Below are positions 42,294 through 50,619 of a stretch of DNA of 64,000 nt, piece by piece (the first letter of the stretch is position 1; each line of letters opens with the position of its first letter). The stretch lies in contig NZ_PYGA01000018.1 in assembly GCF_003014485.1 (NCBI RefSeq), positions 93,230-157,229 of the forward strand, written 5' to 3'. This stretch comes from Murinocardiopsis flavida (GTDB taxonomy: Bacteria; Actinomycetota; Actinomycetes; Streptosporangiales; Streptosporangiaceae). The translations under genes and the position numbers were made by a program. The notes beneath the pieces were generated by a model, which made no database searches, was not told the DNA's origin, and was given only the letters and a program-made list of their open reading frames with translations.

Positions 42294-43649
42294 ATGTCTC
42301 ACCAGCTCTCGCGCCGCAGCCTGCTCCACGGCGGAGCCGTCCTGGCCGGAGCGTCGCTGCTCGGCGGCTGCGGCGGTGCCGGCTCCGGCGCCGACGTGTC
42401 GTACTGGGCCGCGTTTCCCAGCAAGCCCACGGAGAAGTACTTCCGCGAGCACTACGTCGACGCCTTCAACAAGACCTCCGACAGCGCGCAGGTCTCGATG
42501 AGCGTCAAGCAGCTCACCAACCTCGCGCAGCTCACCGACACCGCGGTCTCGGCGGGGCGCGCCCCCGACATCGTCTACAGCCCCGGCCCCTCCGCGGTCG
42601 CCGGGTACGCCAAGTCGTTCAAGATCCGCGAGCTCGGCGACTACGCGTCCGACTTCAAGTGGAAGGACGCGCTGCTGCCCTGGGCGTACCAGCTCAGCCA
42701 GGTCGACAACAAGATCTTCTCGGTGCCCACCAGCTACGGCTCGATGGTCCTGTACTACAACCCGGCGACCTTCGAGAAGTACGGCTGGGAGCCGCCGACG
42801 ACCAAGCAGGAGTTCGAGGACCTGTGCGCCGACGCCAAGAGCGAGGGCCTGATCCCCGTCGGCGCGGGCAACAGCGGCTACAAGGCGCAGACCGAGTGGT
42901 ACCTGACCGCGTTCCTCAACATGGCGGTCGGGCCGAACCGGCTGTACGAGGTGCTCACCAGCAGCCGCGACTTCGACGACGAGGCGATCGTCGACGCGGT
43001 CTCGCTGATGAAGTCGCAGATGGACAAGGGCTGGTGGGGCGGCGGCACCAAGGACTACTTCACCACCACCGACCCCGATGTGCTGACCGGCCTCGCGAAG
43101 GGCGACGTCGCGATGTACATCAGCGGGACGTGGAGCTTCGGGTCCATCGCCACCTTCTTCGGCAAGGACGCCGGCAACGACGCCGACTGGGACTGGGCCC
43201 CGCTGCCCTCCCTGTCGAGCGACGTCGACCCCGGGGTCTTCCCGCTCGCCATCGGCACCAGCCTGGCCCTGAGCGCCGACGAGAAGAAGGGCGACGGCGC
43301 CGTGGCCTTCCTCGACTTCCTCATCAACGACCCGGGCCGGGCCCTCGGCTACCTCGCCGCGACCGGCGAGAACCCGCCGCCCATCAAGGTCGAGAGCGGG
43401 GACTTCCCCGACGACACCGACAAGCGCTCGGAGCGGCTGTACAACGCCATCCCCAAGAGCACCAACCTGGGCTACACGAGCTGGACGTTCCTGCCGCCGC
43501 GCTCCAACAGCTTCTTCTACGAGGAGTTCGACAAGGTCATCACCGGCGACCTCCCGCCGAAGGAGTACTGCTCGGGCCTTGCCGGGCAGTTCACGCAGGA
43601 GACCGGTGAGGGCGTGGTGCCCAACGCCTTCACACCCGAGGCCGACTGA
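42294..43649 (+). CDS. Sugar-binding lipoprotein of an ABC importer
   Basis: 451 residues. The signal peptide has a twin-arginine-like SRRSLLHGG and a lipobox LLGGC with Cys26. The mature protein is a family 1 solute-binding protein (VSYWAAFPS, TSYGSMVLYYNPATFEKYGWEPPTT, GTWSFGSI). It delivers substrate to the permeases that follow 10 bases later. The substrate is unknown, but the divergent ADP-ribosylglycohydrolase pair suggests a glycoside or ribosyl compound. Confidence 0.92.
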   Translation: MSHQLSRRSLLHGGAVLAGASLLGGCGGAGSGADVSYWAAFPSKPTEKYFREHYVDAFNKTSDSAQVSMSVKQLTNLAQLTDTAVSAGRAPDIVYSPGPSAVAGYAKSFKIRELGDYASDFKWKDALLPWAYQLSQVDNKIFSVPTSYGSMVLYYNPATFEKYGWEPPTTKQEFEDLCADAKSEGLIPVGAGNSGYKAQTEWYLTAFLNMAVGPNRLYEVLTSSRDFDDEAIVDAVSLMKSQMDKGWWGGGTKDYFTTTDPDVLTGLAKGDVAMYISGTWSFGSIATFFGKDAGNDADWDWAPLPSLSSDVDPGVFPLAIGTSLALSADEKKGDGAVAFLDFLINDPGRALGYLAATGENPPPIKVESGDFPDDTDKRSERLYNAIPKSTNLGYTSWTFLPPRSNSFFYEEFDKVITGDLPPKEYCSGLAGQFTQETGEGVVPNAFTPEAD

Positions 43650-43659
43650 GAGCCCTGCG

Positions 43660-44589
43660 ATGACCCTGCCGGCCCTTGGCACCCGCCCGGCGCCCCGGCG
43701 CCGCACCGCGCGCGCGTCGCGCGGGCGGCGCCTCGCGGGGCTCCTGTTCCTCCTTCCGCTGTTCACCGTCAACATCCTGGTCATCGCCGGGCCCGCTGTG
43801 ATGTCGGTGTTCTACTCCTTCACCGACTGGGACGGGCTCAACGCCCCGGGCTTCGTCGGCCTGGACAACTACGTCCGGCTCGCGGGCGACGACTCGTTCC
43901 GCACGGCGCTGCGCAACAACCTGCTGTGGACGGTGTTCTTCCTGACCGTTCCCATGGGCATGGGCCTGCTGGGCGCCTACCTGCTGACCCGGATCCGGCG
44001 CGGGCAGCTGCTGTTCCGGCTGCTGTTCTTCGTCCCCTACGTGGTGGCGACGGTCGTCTCGGCGTCGATCTGGCGCCAGCTCCTCAACCCGTCCGTCGGG
44101 ATCGGCGGCGTGCTGGGCGACTTCGGAGTGCCCTGGGCGGCCGACATCAACGCCCTGGGCGACGGCGACCTCGCGCTGGGCGCGATCGCGCTCATCAACA
44201 ACTGGCAGTGGTGGGGATTTCTGATGCTGCTGTTCCTGGCGGCGATGCGGTCGGTGGACCCGTCGCTGTACGAGGCGGCACGCCTGGACGGCGCGGGCCG
44301 CTGGCGCGAGTTCTGGCACATCACGCTGCCCGGGATCCGCCCGACGTTCGTCTTCCTGTTCCTCATGACGATCATCTGGTCGTTCCTGGTGTTCGACTAC
44401 GTCTACATCCTCACCCAGGGCGGCCCCGGCGGTGCGACAGAGGTGCTCAGCACCCTGCTCTACCGGAGCGCGTTCACCGAGCAGCAGGCGGGCTACGGTT
44501 CGGCGATCGGCGTCGTCCTGGCGCTGATCAGCGCCACGGCCGTCACCGGGTACCTCGTGCTGCGCAGGCGAGCGGGGTGGGACGTATGA
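43660..44589 (+). CDS. Carbohydrate ABC transporter permease (MalF type)
   Basis: 309 residues, six predicted membrane helices, cytoplasmic EAA loop YEAARLDGAGRWREFWHITLPGI. It starts with an Arg-rich cytoplasmic tail (RRRTARASRGRR) and ends at a TGA overlapped by the next permease's ATG, so the two channel subunits are made together. Confidence 0.93.
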   Translation: MTLPALGTRPAPRRRTARASRGRRLAGLLFLLPLFTVNILVIAGPAVMSVFYSFTDWDGLNAPGFVGLDNYVRLAGDDSFRTALRNNLLWTVFFLTVPMGMGLLGAYLLTRIRRGQLLFRLLFFVPYVVATVVSASIWRQLLNPSVGIGGVLGDFGVPWAADINALGDGDLALGAIALINNWQWWGFLMLLFLAAMRSVDPSLYEAARLDGAGRWREFWHITLPGIRPTFVFLFLMTIIWSFLVFDYVYILTQGGPGGATEVLSTLLYRSAFTEQQAGYGSAIGVVLALISATAVTGYLVLRRRAGWDV

Positions 44590-45422
44590 GCGCCCCCCGC
44601 AGTCGGCCGGCCCGCAACTGGGGCGTCTACGGGCTGCTCCTGCTGCTCGCGGCATACGCCGCCGGCCCCATGCTGGTACTGCTCCTCAGCGCCGTGAAGA
44701 CACCCGCCGAGATCAGCGCGAACCCGCTGAGCTGGCCGGCCGAGCTGCAATGGGACAACTTCGCCACGGCCTGGGTCGACGCGAGCATGGGCACGGGGCT
44801 GCTCAACAGCGCCGTCATCGTCCTGAGCACGGCCGGCGGCGTGTGCGTCATCGCCTGCTGCGGCGCCTACGCCCTGGTGCGGCTCGACGTGCCCAAGCCG
44901 GGCGTCGTGATGCTGTACCTCCTGGTCGTCAGCACGCTGCCGATCCAGCTCTCGCTGGTCCCCCTGCTGTCGTGGTGGACGACGCTCGGCCTCTACGACA
45001 CCCAGTTCGGGCTGATCGTCATCTACTGGGCCCTGTACAGCCCGTTCGCGACCCTGCTGCTGCGGTCGTACCTCATCGCGATCCCGCCCGAGTACGAGGC
45101 GGCCGCGCGCATCGACGGCGCGGGAGAGCTGCGGGTGTTCACCCGGATCGTGCTGCCGCTCCTGTGGCCGGGCGTGCTCACCGCGGCCCTGGTGTCGGGG
45201 CTCCAGGCGTACAACGAGTTCATCATCGCGGTGACCTTCATCCAGGACAGCGAGGCGCTGCCGGCCTCGATCGCCCTGTTCTCCTTCCAGCAGGGCTACG
45301 CCACGAACTACGCGCTGGTCAGCGCGGCCGGGTCGATCATGGTGCTGCCCATGCTCCTGCTATTCCTCGCCCTCCAGCGCCGCTTCGTGTCCGGCTACAC
45401 CTCCGCCGGCATGGCCAACTGA
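44586..45422 (+). CDS. Carbohydrate ABC transporter permease (MalG type)
   Basis: 278 residues, six membrane helices, EAA loop YEAAARIDGAGELRVFTRIVLPLL. It is the last gene of the LacI-regulated importer operon and is followed at once by a large hairpin. No ATPase is encoded here, so a shared MsiK-type ATPase elsewhere is likely. Confidence 0.93.
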   Translation: MSAPRSRPARNWGVYGLLLLLAAYAAGPMLVLLLSAVKTPAEISANPLSWPAELQWDNFATAWVDASMGTGLLNSAVIVLSTAGGVCVIACCGAYALVRLDVPKPGVVMLYLLVVSTLPIQLSLVPLLSWWTTLGLYDTQFGLIVIYWALYSPFATLLLRSYLIAIPPEYEAAARIDGAGELRVFTRIVLPLLWPGVLTAALVSGLQAYNEFIIAVTFIQDSEALPASIALFSFQQGYATNYALVSAAGSIMVLPMLLLFLALQRRFVSGYTSAGMAN

Positions 45423-45473
45423 CGCCCGGCCCCCGCCCCCGCCCCCACCATGCCGGCGCGGGGGCCGGGCGTC
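45421..45473. terminator. Strong bidirectional hairpin between convergent operons
   Basis: GACGCCCGGCCCCCGC (45421-45436) pairs perfectly over 16 bases with 45458-45473. It fills the whole gap between the importer operon and the opposing FUSC gene and overlaps both stop codons, so it can end transcription from either side. Confidence 0.8.
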
Positions 45474-46680
45474 ACGGCGCGGTACCGCCCTCGGGGGCGC
45501 GGATGTCGCCGAACGCCGTCCGGATGTCCTCCACGAGCCGGGTGGCGTCGACGATGACGGCCTCGTAGCCGCGGGTCTGCTCGATCTTCCGTGGGTCGGT
45601 GCTGCGTTCGCCCTTCTTGAGGCGCGCGCACGCGTCGGCGGCGGACGCGAGGTGCCCGTCTATGGCGTCGAGTCGCGCTTCGATGCCGTCGGTGTCCAGG
45701 TCGGCCAGTACCTCGGCGGTGCGGCCGACCGCCTCCAGGAGGTCGCTCAGCGTCGCGTGCAGGTCGACCACCGCGGGGTCCGCCGGGTCGTCGGGACGGT
45801 TGTAGTGCAGTCCCCGGGCGATCGACGCGATGTCGCCCGAGGCCCTGCCGAGCGCGTCGATGAGCGTCCGGTACGCCTCGAACGGGAGGGGGGAGCGGTT
45901 GCGGCGCAGCAGCCGCGCCGGGTTGTAGTACGCGCTCTCCTCCGCGGTGTACACGGACTCCTGGGCTGCGGCCGTCGCCCGGTCCATCTGGTTGGCGCGC
46001 CGCCACCACTCGCTGGTGCGGTCGTCCGCCAGTTCGGCGGTGCGCAGGGCCTGCGCCATGTCGGTGAGGAGGCCGCCCAGGGACGCGGCGAGCGCGGCGA
46101 TCGCGTACCGGGCGCTGCGGTAGCGCAGCGGCGGGAAGAGCAGCAGGTTCACCGCGACCCCGATGGCGCTGCCCAGCAGGACGAGGCCCACGATCTGGCC
46201 GAGCTGCCCGAGCCGGTCGGACAGGTCGGTGGCGCTGACGAACTGGGAGAAGGCGAAGAACGCCGCCGTGGCGACCTGCGGGCCCTGGACGCCCAGCCGC
46301 GACCACTGGCCGATCGCCAGCGTTATCACGCAGACCAGCGCGAAGGTCAGCATGTCCGGGCCGGCGAGCAGGCCCGCCGCGATCTGGATGGCGACGCCGA
46401 GCGTCACCGCCGCGACGTGGCGCAGCGACTGGCTCAGCGATCGGTACACGGTGACCTGCACCATCAGTACCGCGGAGAACGGGGCGAACGCGGGGGAGCG
46501 GGTGCCCATGACGTCGTTGGCGAGCACCCAGGCCGCCGTCGCCGCGACCGCGCTCTTCAGCAGGATCAGGACGACATGCCGCTCGTGGCCGTCGAAGTCG
46601 CGCGCCCGGGCGAACCACCGCGCGGCCCGGGGCACCGCCTTGTTGCTCACGGTCGCTGGTCCGATGCCCTTGCGCACCAT
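45472..46680 (-). CDS. FUSC-family (aromatic acid exporter-like) membrane protein
   Basis: 402 residues. An N-terminal bundle of about six helices (residues 25-190; VVLILLKSAVAATAAWVLAN, LRHVAAVTLGVAIQIAAGLL) is followed by a long cytoplasmic helical domain rich in Ala, Glu and Arg. This is the FUSC/YccS-like layout proposed for efflux of aromatic acids or other organic anions. ATG 46680 has an upstream AGGGAG; the longer in-frame extension is not conserved in character. It is a single gene and its substrate is unknown. Confidence 0.82.
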   Translation of the reverse strand: MVRKGIGPATVSNKAVPRAARWFARARDFDGHERHVVLILLKSAVAATAAWVLANDVMGTRSPAFAPFSAVLMVQVTVYRSLSQSLRHVAAVTLGVAIQIAAGLLAGPDMLTFALVCVITLAIGQWSRLGVQGPQVATAAFFAFSQFVSATDLSDRLGQLGQIVGLVLLGSAIGVAVNLLLFPPLRYRSARYAIAALAASLGGLLTDMAQALRTAELADDRTSEWWRRANQMDRATAAAQESVYTAEESAYYNPARLLRRNRSPLPFEAYRTLIDALGRASGDIASIARGLHYNRPDDPADPAVVDLHATLSDLLEAVGRTAEVLADLDTDGIEARLDAIDGHLASAADACARLKKGERSTDPRKIEQTRGYEAVIVDATRLVEDIRTAFGDIRAPEGGTAP

Positions 46681-47092
46681 TGTGCTCCCTTGGTCCGCCG
46701 CATACTCCGCTGTTACCGTCCCCGCGGTGACTACCCCTGGGCCGTCCGAGGGCGACAACTTCGCGCGGGCCGCCGCGCCGGACCCGGCCGGCCGCCGCCG
46801 CGGCGTGTGCATACTCCGGTTCGGCTGCGGTCAAAATCCCGGTGCCGAAATCGGCGGCGCGCGCAGCAGGTGGCCGGGTGCGCGAAGCGCCGCCGGTGCC
46901 GCCGCACGCCCGGATCCGGGCCCCGCCGCACCCGCGGCCGGGGCCCGACGCGCACGCCCGGCAGTGCTTGCACGGCGCGAAGGCGCTGGGTAGACAGACG
47001 CTACGGCCGCCGTACCGGTGCGCCGCCATGCGGGAGAGCGCCCCTCGGCTCTTCGACTCCATCGGGACTCCATCGGGAAGCGACGATCCACC
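46681..47092. other. Divergent promoter region between the FUSC and STAS genes
   Basis: These 412 bases separate two oppositely oriented genes and must contain both promoters. I see no supportable gene or long repeat. Confidence 0.5.
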
Positions 47093-47473
47093 ATGCGCCT
47101 TGCTCCACGCCTGCCCGTCCACCGCCGCGACGGCGTGCTCTCGGTGCTGCTGCCGGCGGAGATCGACCTCGACACGCGCACCGCGGCCCTGGAGCAGTGC
47201 CTCGCCCTGCTCGGCACGCGGCCGGCCGTGTTCGTGGCCGACATGACCGCGACCGTGTTCTGCGACTCCTCGGGCATCGACCTGCTCGTGCGGCTGCGCC
47301 GCCGCGCGCGGCTGCTCGGCTGCGAGCTCCGCGTCGTCGCCCCGCACCCCGCGGTCCGCAGGGTGCTGGCGCTGTCCGGGGTACGCCACCTGCTCGACGT
47401 CCGCGACGGCCATGCCGCGCTCACCGGCGCGGTGGCCGCCGGGGCTCCGCTGGACGGCCCCGGACAACGGTAG
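47093..47473 (+). CDS. STAS-domain protein (anti-sigma factor antagonist type)
   Basis: This 126-residue STAS protein has VLSVLLPAEIDLDTRTAALEQCLALL, the phosphorylatable-Ser region VFCDSSGIDLLVRLRRRA and the C-terminal VRRVLALSGVRHLLDV. SpoIIAA-like proteins bind anti-sigma kinases and are released or blocked by phosphorylation of the Ser in DSSG. No partner kinase or sigma factor adjoins, so it acts as an orphan. Confidence 0.88.
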   Translation: MRLAPRLPVHRRDGVLSVLLPAEIDLDTRTAALEQCLALLGTRPAVFVADMTATVFCDSSGIDLLVRLRRRARLLGCELRVVAPHPAVRRVLALSGVRHLLDVRDGHAALTGAVAAGAPLDGPGQR

Positions 47474-47601
47474 CCGCGTGATCCGCGCGTCACCCCGCGC
47501 GCTCATGGGTAGGAAGACCTCGGCCCCGACGCGGATCGGGCAGGTGCCGCACCACTTGGACGCCATGACCACTACTGGCGACGAGTGGAAGCAGGTGCCC
47601 T

Positions 47602-48837
47602 ATGGCAGGGACTCCGGACCGGCCCCGGCAGGCCGCCGAACCGCGGCGGCGCGAGCGCCGCTCAAGGATGGACACGGCCGGGCTGCGGACCGATCTGCGG
47701 GCCGCGGTCCCCGACGCGACGGCGGGGCTCGCCGTCACCGCGCTGGTCTTCTGGCTGCTGTACGCGCGCATCCGTTCGGGGGAGTCGCAGACCCTGGCGG
47801 TCATGCCGTTCCTCGCCGACGCCGGTGCCTACTGGATGTACTGGCTGTGCCAGGCGTTCGGCTGGTCCGGGCTGCTGTGGGCCTGGATCACGGTCATGCT
47901 CGGCCTGCTGCGCTCCACGACCCGGCCCGGGTGGTCGCCCGTCCCGGTGGCGCGGATCGAGCGCTGGCACCGCACGACCAGCCTGACCACCATCGGGCTG
48001 ATGTTCGGCCACGCGTTCATGTTCTTCGCCGAACTCGTGCGGGCCAACGAGCACGGCCTGGGGTGGGGCGGCAGGGTCGGGCGGGCGTTCGTCGACGCCT
48101 TCGTCCCCGGCGGGTACGCCACCGGCACCGGCCAGGTCGCGATCCTGATCGGGCTGATCGCGTTCTACCTGTCGATCCCGCTCGGCCTGTCCTTCTACTA
48201 CCGGGCGACCATGGGGCCGCGGCTGTGGACGGTGCTGCACCGCTTCATCATCGTCGTCTATGTGCTCAGCGTCTGGCACACCCTGCTCTACGGCACCAAC
48301 GTGTGGTTCGACGGCGCGTTCCGCACCCTGGTCTGGACGCTTCAGCTGCCCGTCGCGGCGCTGTTCCTGCTCCGGCTGCTGGCGCCGGCCCGCCGCGCCG
48401 ACCGGTTGGTGCTGGGCGACCCGGCGGCCCGCCCGCCGCTGCTGCCGCTCGCGGCCCGGCTGGCGGGGCGCGTCGCGGCCGCGGCAGCGGTGGTGGTGCT
48501 GCTCGCGGTCACGGCCAGCGGGCGCGACGGCGGCCGCACCCCGGGCGCGCAGAGCGGGGATCCGGCGGTCACCCAGGGCATGGTGTGGTGGGGGCTGGCG
48601 GCGCTGCTGCTCGCCATCGCGGCCGTGTCGTGGGCTGCCGTCCGCGCCAGGCCGCGGCGGCGCAGCGCGGCGGGCCGCCCGCCCGGCCCGGGACCGGACC
48701 CGGGCACGGCCGCCTCACCCCCAGCGGGGCAGCAGGGGGCGGCGCGGGGGGCGGGGCGGCGGCGCCGAGACGCGCGTCCACACGTCGGCCAGCAGGCCGC
48801 GGACGTCGTCGGCCCCGGCGAGCCCGAGCGTCGTTGA
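47602..48837 (+). CDS. Ferric-reductase-like transmembrane protein
   Basis: 411 residues with about seven membrane helices. The His-containing helices (RWHRTTSLTTIGLMFGHAFMFF, LHRFIIVVYVLSVWHTLLYG) resemble the di-heme four-helix core of ferric reductase transmembrane domains (YedZ/NOX type), and no flavin/NAD domain is attached. The start may be ATG 47602 or 47668. The last 40 or so residues are low-complexity Gly/Ala/Arg and overlap the opposing kinase gene by 123 bases, so this tail may not be under selection as protein. Confidence 0.72.
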   Translation: MAGTPDRPRQAAEPRRRERRSRMDTAGLRTDLRAAVPDATAGLAVTALVFWLLYARIRSGESQTLAVMPFLADAGAYWMYWLCQAFGWSGLLWAWITVMLGLLRSTTRPGWSPVPVARIERWHRTTSLTTIGLMFGHAFMFFAELVRANEHGLGWGGRVGRAFVDAFVPGGYATGTGQVAILIGLIAFYLSIPLGLSFYYRATMGPRLWTVLHRFIIVVYVLSVWHTLLYGTNVWFDGAFRTLVWTLQLPVAALFLLRLLAPARRADRLVLGDPAARPPLLPLAARLAGRVAAAAAVVVLLAVTASGRDGGRTPGAQSGDPAVTQGMVWWGLAALLLAIAAVSWAAVRARPRRRSAAGRPPGPGPDPGTAASPPAGQQGAARGAGRRRRDARPHVGQQAADVVGPGEPERR

Positions 48838-49743
48838 CAGCAGCGCGGCGGGCTCCGGGCGGTCCTCGGGGCGTTTGGCCATGGCGGCGCCCACCAGCGC
48901 CGCCAGGCCGTCGGGCAGGCCCTCGAGGTCGGGCTCCTCGCGCAGCACCCGGAAGGCCATCTCCCGGGGCGACCCGTGCCCGAAGGGGTCCTTGCGACCG
49001 GCGGCGAACGCCACCAGCGCCCCCCACAGGAACACGTCCGAGCGCGGGGTCGCGGGCCCGCCCCGGTACTGCTCGGGGCTGATCCACCCGGGCGTGCCCA
49101 CCCGGTCGCCGCGGCGGCGCCCGGTCGGCACGAACGCGCCCAAGGGCTCGGTCAGGGCGGGGGAGTCGGCCAGCCCCAGCGCGCGCACCCGGCCGCGGCC
49201 CCGGCGCAGCCGCAGCCAGCGGGTGGCGTCCTCGGGGGCGTGCGCGATGCCGAAGTCCAGCACCTTCGGGCCGCCGGGCGCCATGACCACGTTCCCCGGT
49301 TTCAGATCGCGGTGCACGATCCCGGCGCCGTGCACCGCGCGCAGCGCCTCGGCCGCACCCGCGGCGAGGCCGAGCAGCATGCCGCCGCGCAGCGCACCGA
49401 AGCGCTCCACCTGGCGGCGCAGGGTCGGACCGGGAACGTACTCGGTGACGAGCCAGGGCCGCTCGGCCTCGACGTCGGCCCGGACGAACCGCGGCACGCA
49501 GCGGCTGTTCACCCGCACCAGCAGGCGCGCCTCGCGGGCGAAGCGGCGCCGGAAACCGGGGTCGGCCGCGTACTCGGGGTGGATCACCTTGACGGCGAGG
49601 TAGCCCGCGCGCCCGCCCATGGTCCCGGCGAAGACCGTGCCCATGCCCCCGGTGCCGACCCTGCCGACGATGCGGCACGGCCCGACCTCCTCGGGGTCGC
49701 CGGGCCGCAACCGGTCCAACCGCCGCCGCCCCCGCGCGATCAC
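48715..49743 (-). CDS. Serine/threonine protein kinase (Hanks type, soluble)
   Basis: 342 residues. The glycine loop is GRVGTGGMGTVFAG, the ATP-binding Lys lies in LAVKVIHPE, the catalytic loop is HRDLKPGNV and the metal loop is DFGIAHA. The activation segment is longer than usual, with an Arg-rich insert before GTPGWISPEQYRGG. There is no membrane helix or extracellular sensor, unlike PknB. GTG 49743 is chosen because the upstream frame is non-conserved low-complexity sequence. Confidence 0.9.
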   Translation of the reverse strand: MIARGRRRLDRLRPGDPEEVGPCRIVGRVGTGGMGTVFAGTMGGRAGYLAVKVIHPEYAADPGFRRRFAREARLLVRVNSRCVPRFVRADVEAERPWLVTEYVPGPTLRRQVERFGALRGGMLLGLAAGAAEALRAVHGAGIVHRDLKPGNVVMAPGGPKVLDFGIAHAPEDATRWLRLRRGRGRVRALGLADSPALTEPLGAFVPTGRRRGDRVGTPGWISPEQYRGGPATPRSDVFLWGALVAFAAGRKDPFGHGSPREMAFRVLREEPDLEGLPDGLAALVGAAMAKRPEDRPEPAALLSTTLGLAGADDVRGLLADVWTRVSAPPPRPPRRPLLPRWG

Positions 49744-49900
49744 ACCGGACCCCGTCGGTGCCGTGAGCGGGCTGCGTGCATGTGCGGGCTCCCCACGGCT
49801 CCGAGTGCGCTGGGGGACGAGTCTAGGCGCGCGACCCGTTCGCGCGCTGTCGGCACCGCGTGGCAGTGTCGGTCGCGCCACCGATCGGAGGGAGGGGGCC

Positions 49901-50470
49901 GTGCACGACTTCGGCGCGCGGGAGTTCCAACTGGTGCTGCTGCGCCGCATGGCCGACTACCGGCCCGACCTCGTCGAGGACGCCGTACGCCGGCTGGGGG
50001 CGTCGCGGACGCGGCTGCGCGAGGTGAACAAGCGCTGGCAGGCCATGCTGCACTCCCGCGCCCCGCACACCGTGCGCCGCTACCGCGAGGTGCTCGGCCC
50101 GCCCGAGTCGTCGGTCGCGCGCACGGTGGGCGACCTCCGCTTCGAGGCCCACCAGTGGCCGCTGGACCTCTGGCCCGACCTCCGGTTCGAGGTGCTGTCG
50201 GGCGCCGGCGGGGTGTGGCACGCCTGGCTGGTGCGCGCGCCCGGCTCGGCACCGCCCGAGCTGCGGTCGGCCGCCGACCTGCACCCGTGGTCGTGCGTCG
50301 TCGACGACGTCGCCCGCGCCTTCGCCCCGGCGACCCCCATGGAGGGCACCGCGCCCACCCGCTGGCGGCTGGCCTTCGCCGCACCCGGCGACGACGGCGT
50401 GCCGCGGCGCCACATCGCCGACTTCACCTGGGGTCTGCTCCAGGAGGCCGGTCCCGCCGACGCCCAGTGA
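49901..50470 (+). CDS. Conserved-looking hypothetical protein
   Basis: This 189-residue soluble protein starts at a GTG with GGAGGGAGGG upstream. It begins with a helical segment (FQLVLLRRMADYRPDLVEDAVRRLG), then a mixed alpha/beta region with WPLDLWPDLRFEVL and HAWLVRAPGSAPPEL. I recognise no family or catalytic motif. It lies between the divergent kinase and hrpA. Confidence 0.6.
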   Translation: MHDFGAREFQLVLLRRMADYRPDLVEDAVRRLGASRTRLREVNKRWQAMLHSRAPHTVRRYREVLGPPESSVARTVGDLRFEAHQWPLDLWPDLRFEVLSGAGGVWHAWLVRAPGSAPPELRSAADLHPWSCVVDDVARAFAPATPMEGTAPTRWRLAFAAPGDDGVPRRHIADFTWGLLQEAGPADAQ

Positions 50471-50619
50471 GCGGCGCCCCGCCCGCCGATACCCGGCGGC
50501 GCGCCCCCGGCGGCCGCCCTCGGCGCCGCCGCCCGCCGCCGCCCGCCGGCGCGTTCCGGCCGGACCGGCGGGGTCATGCGGAAAACAGCTTGCGGCGGCT
50601 CATATCCTGGACTGCGGTT

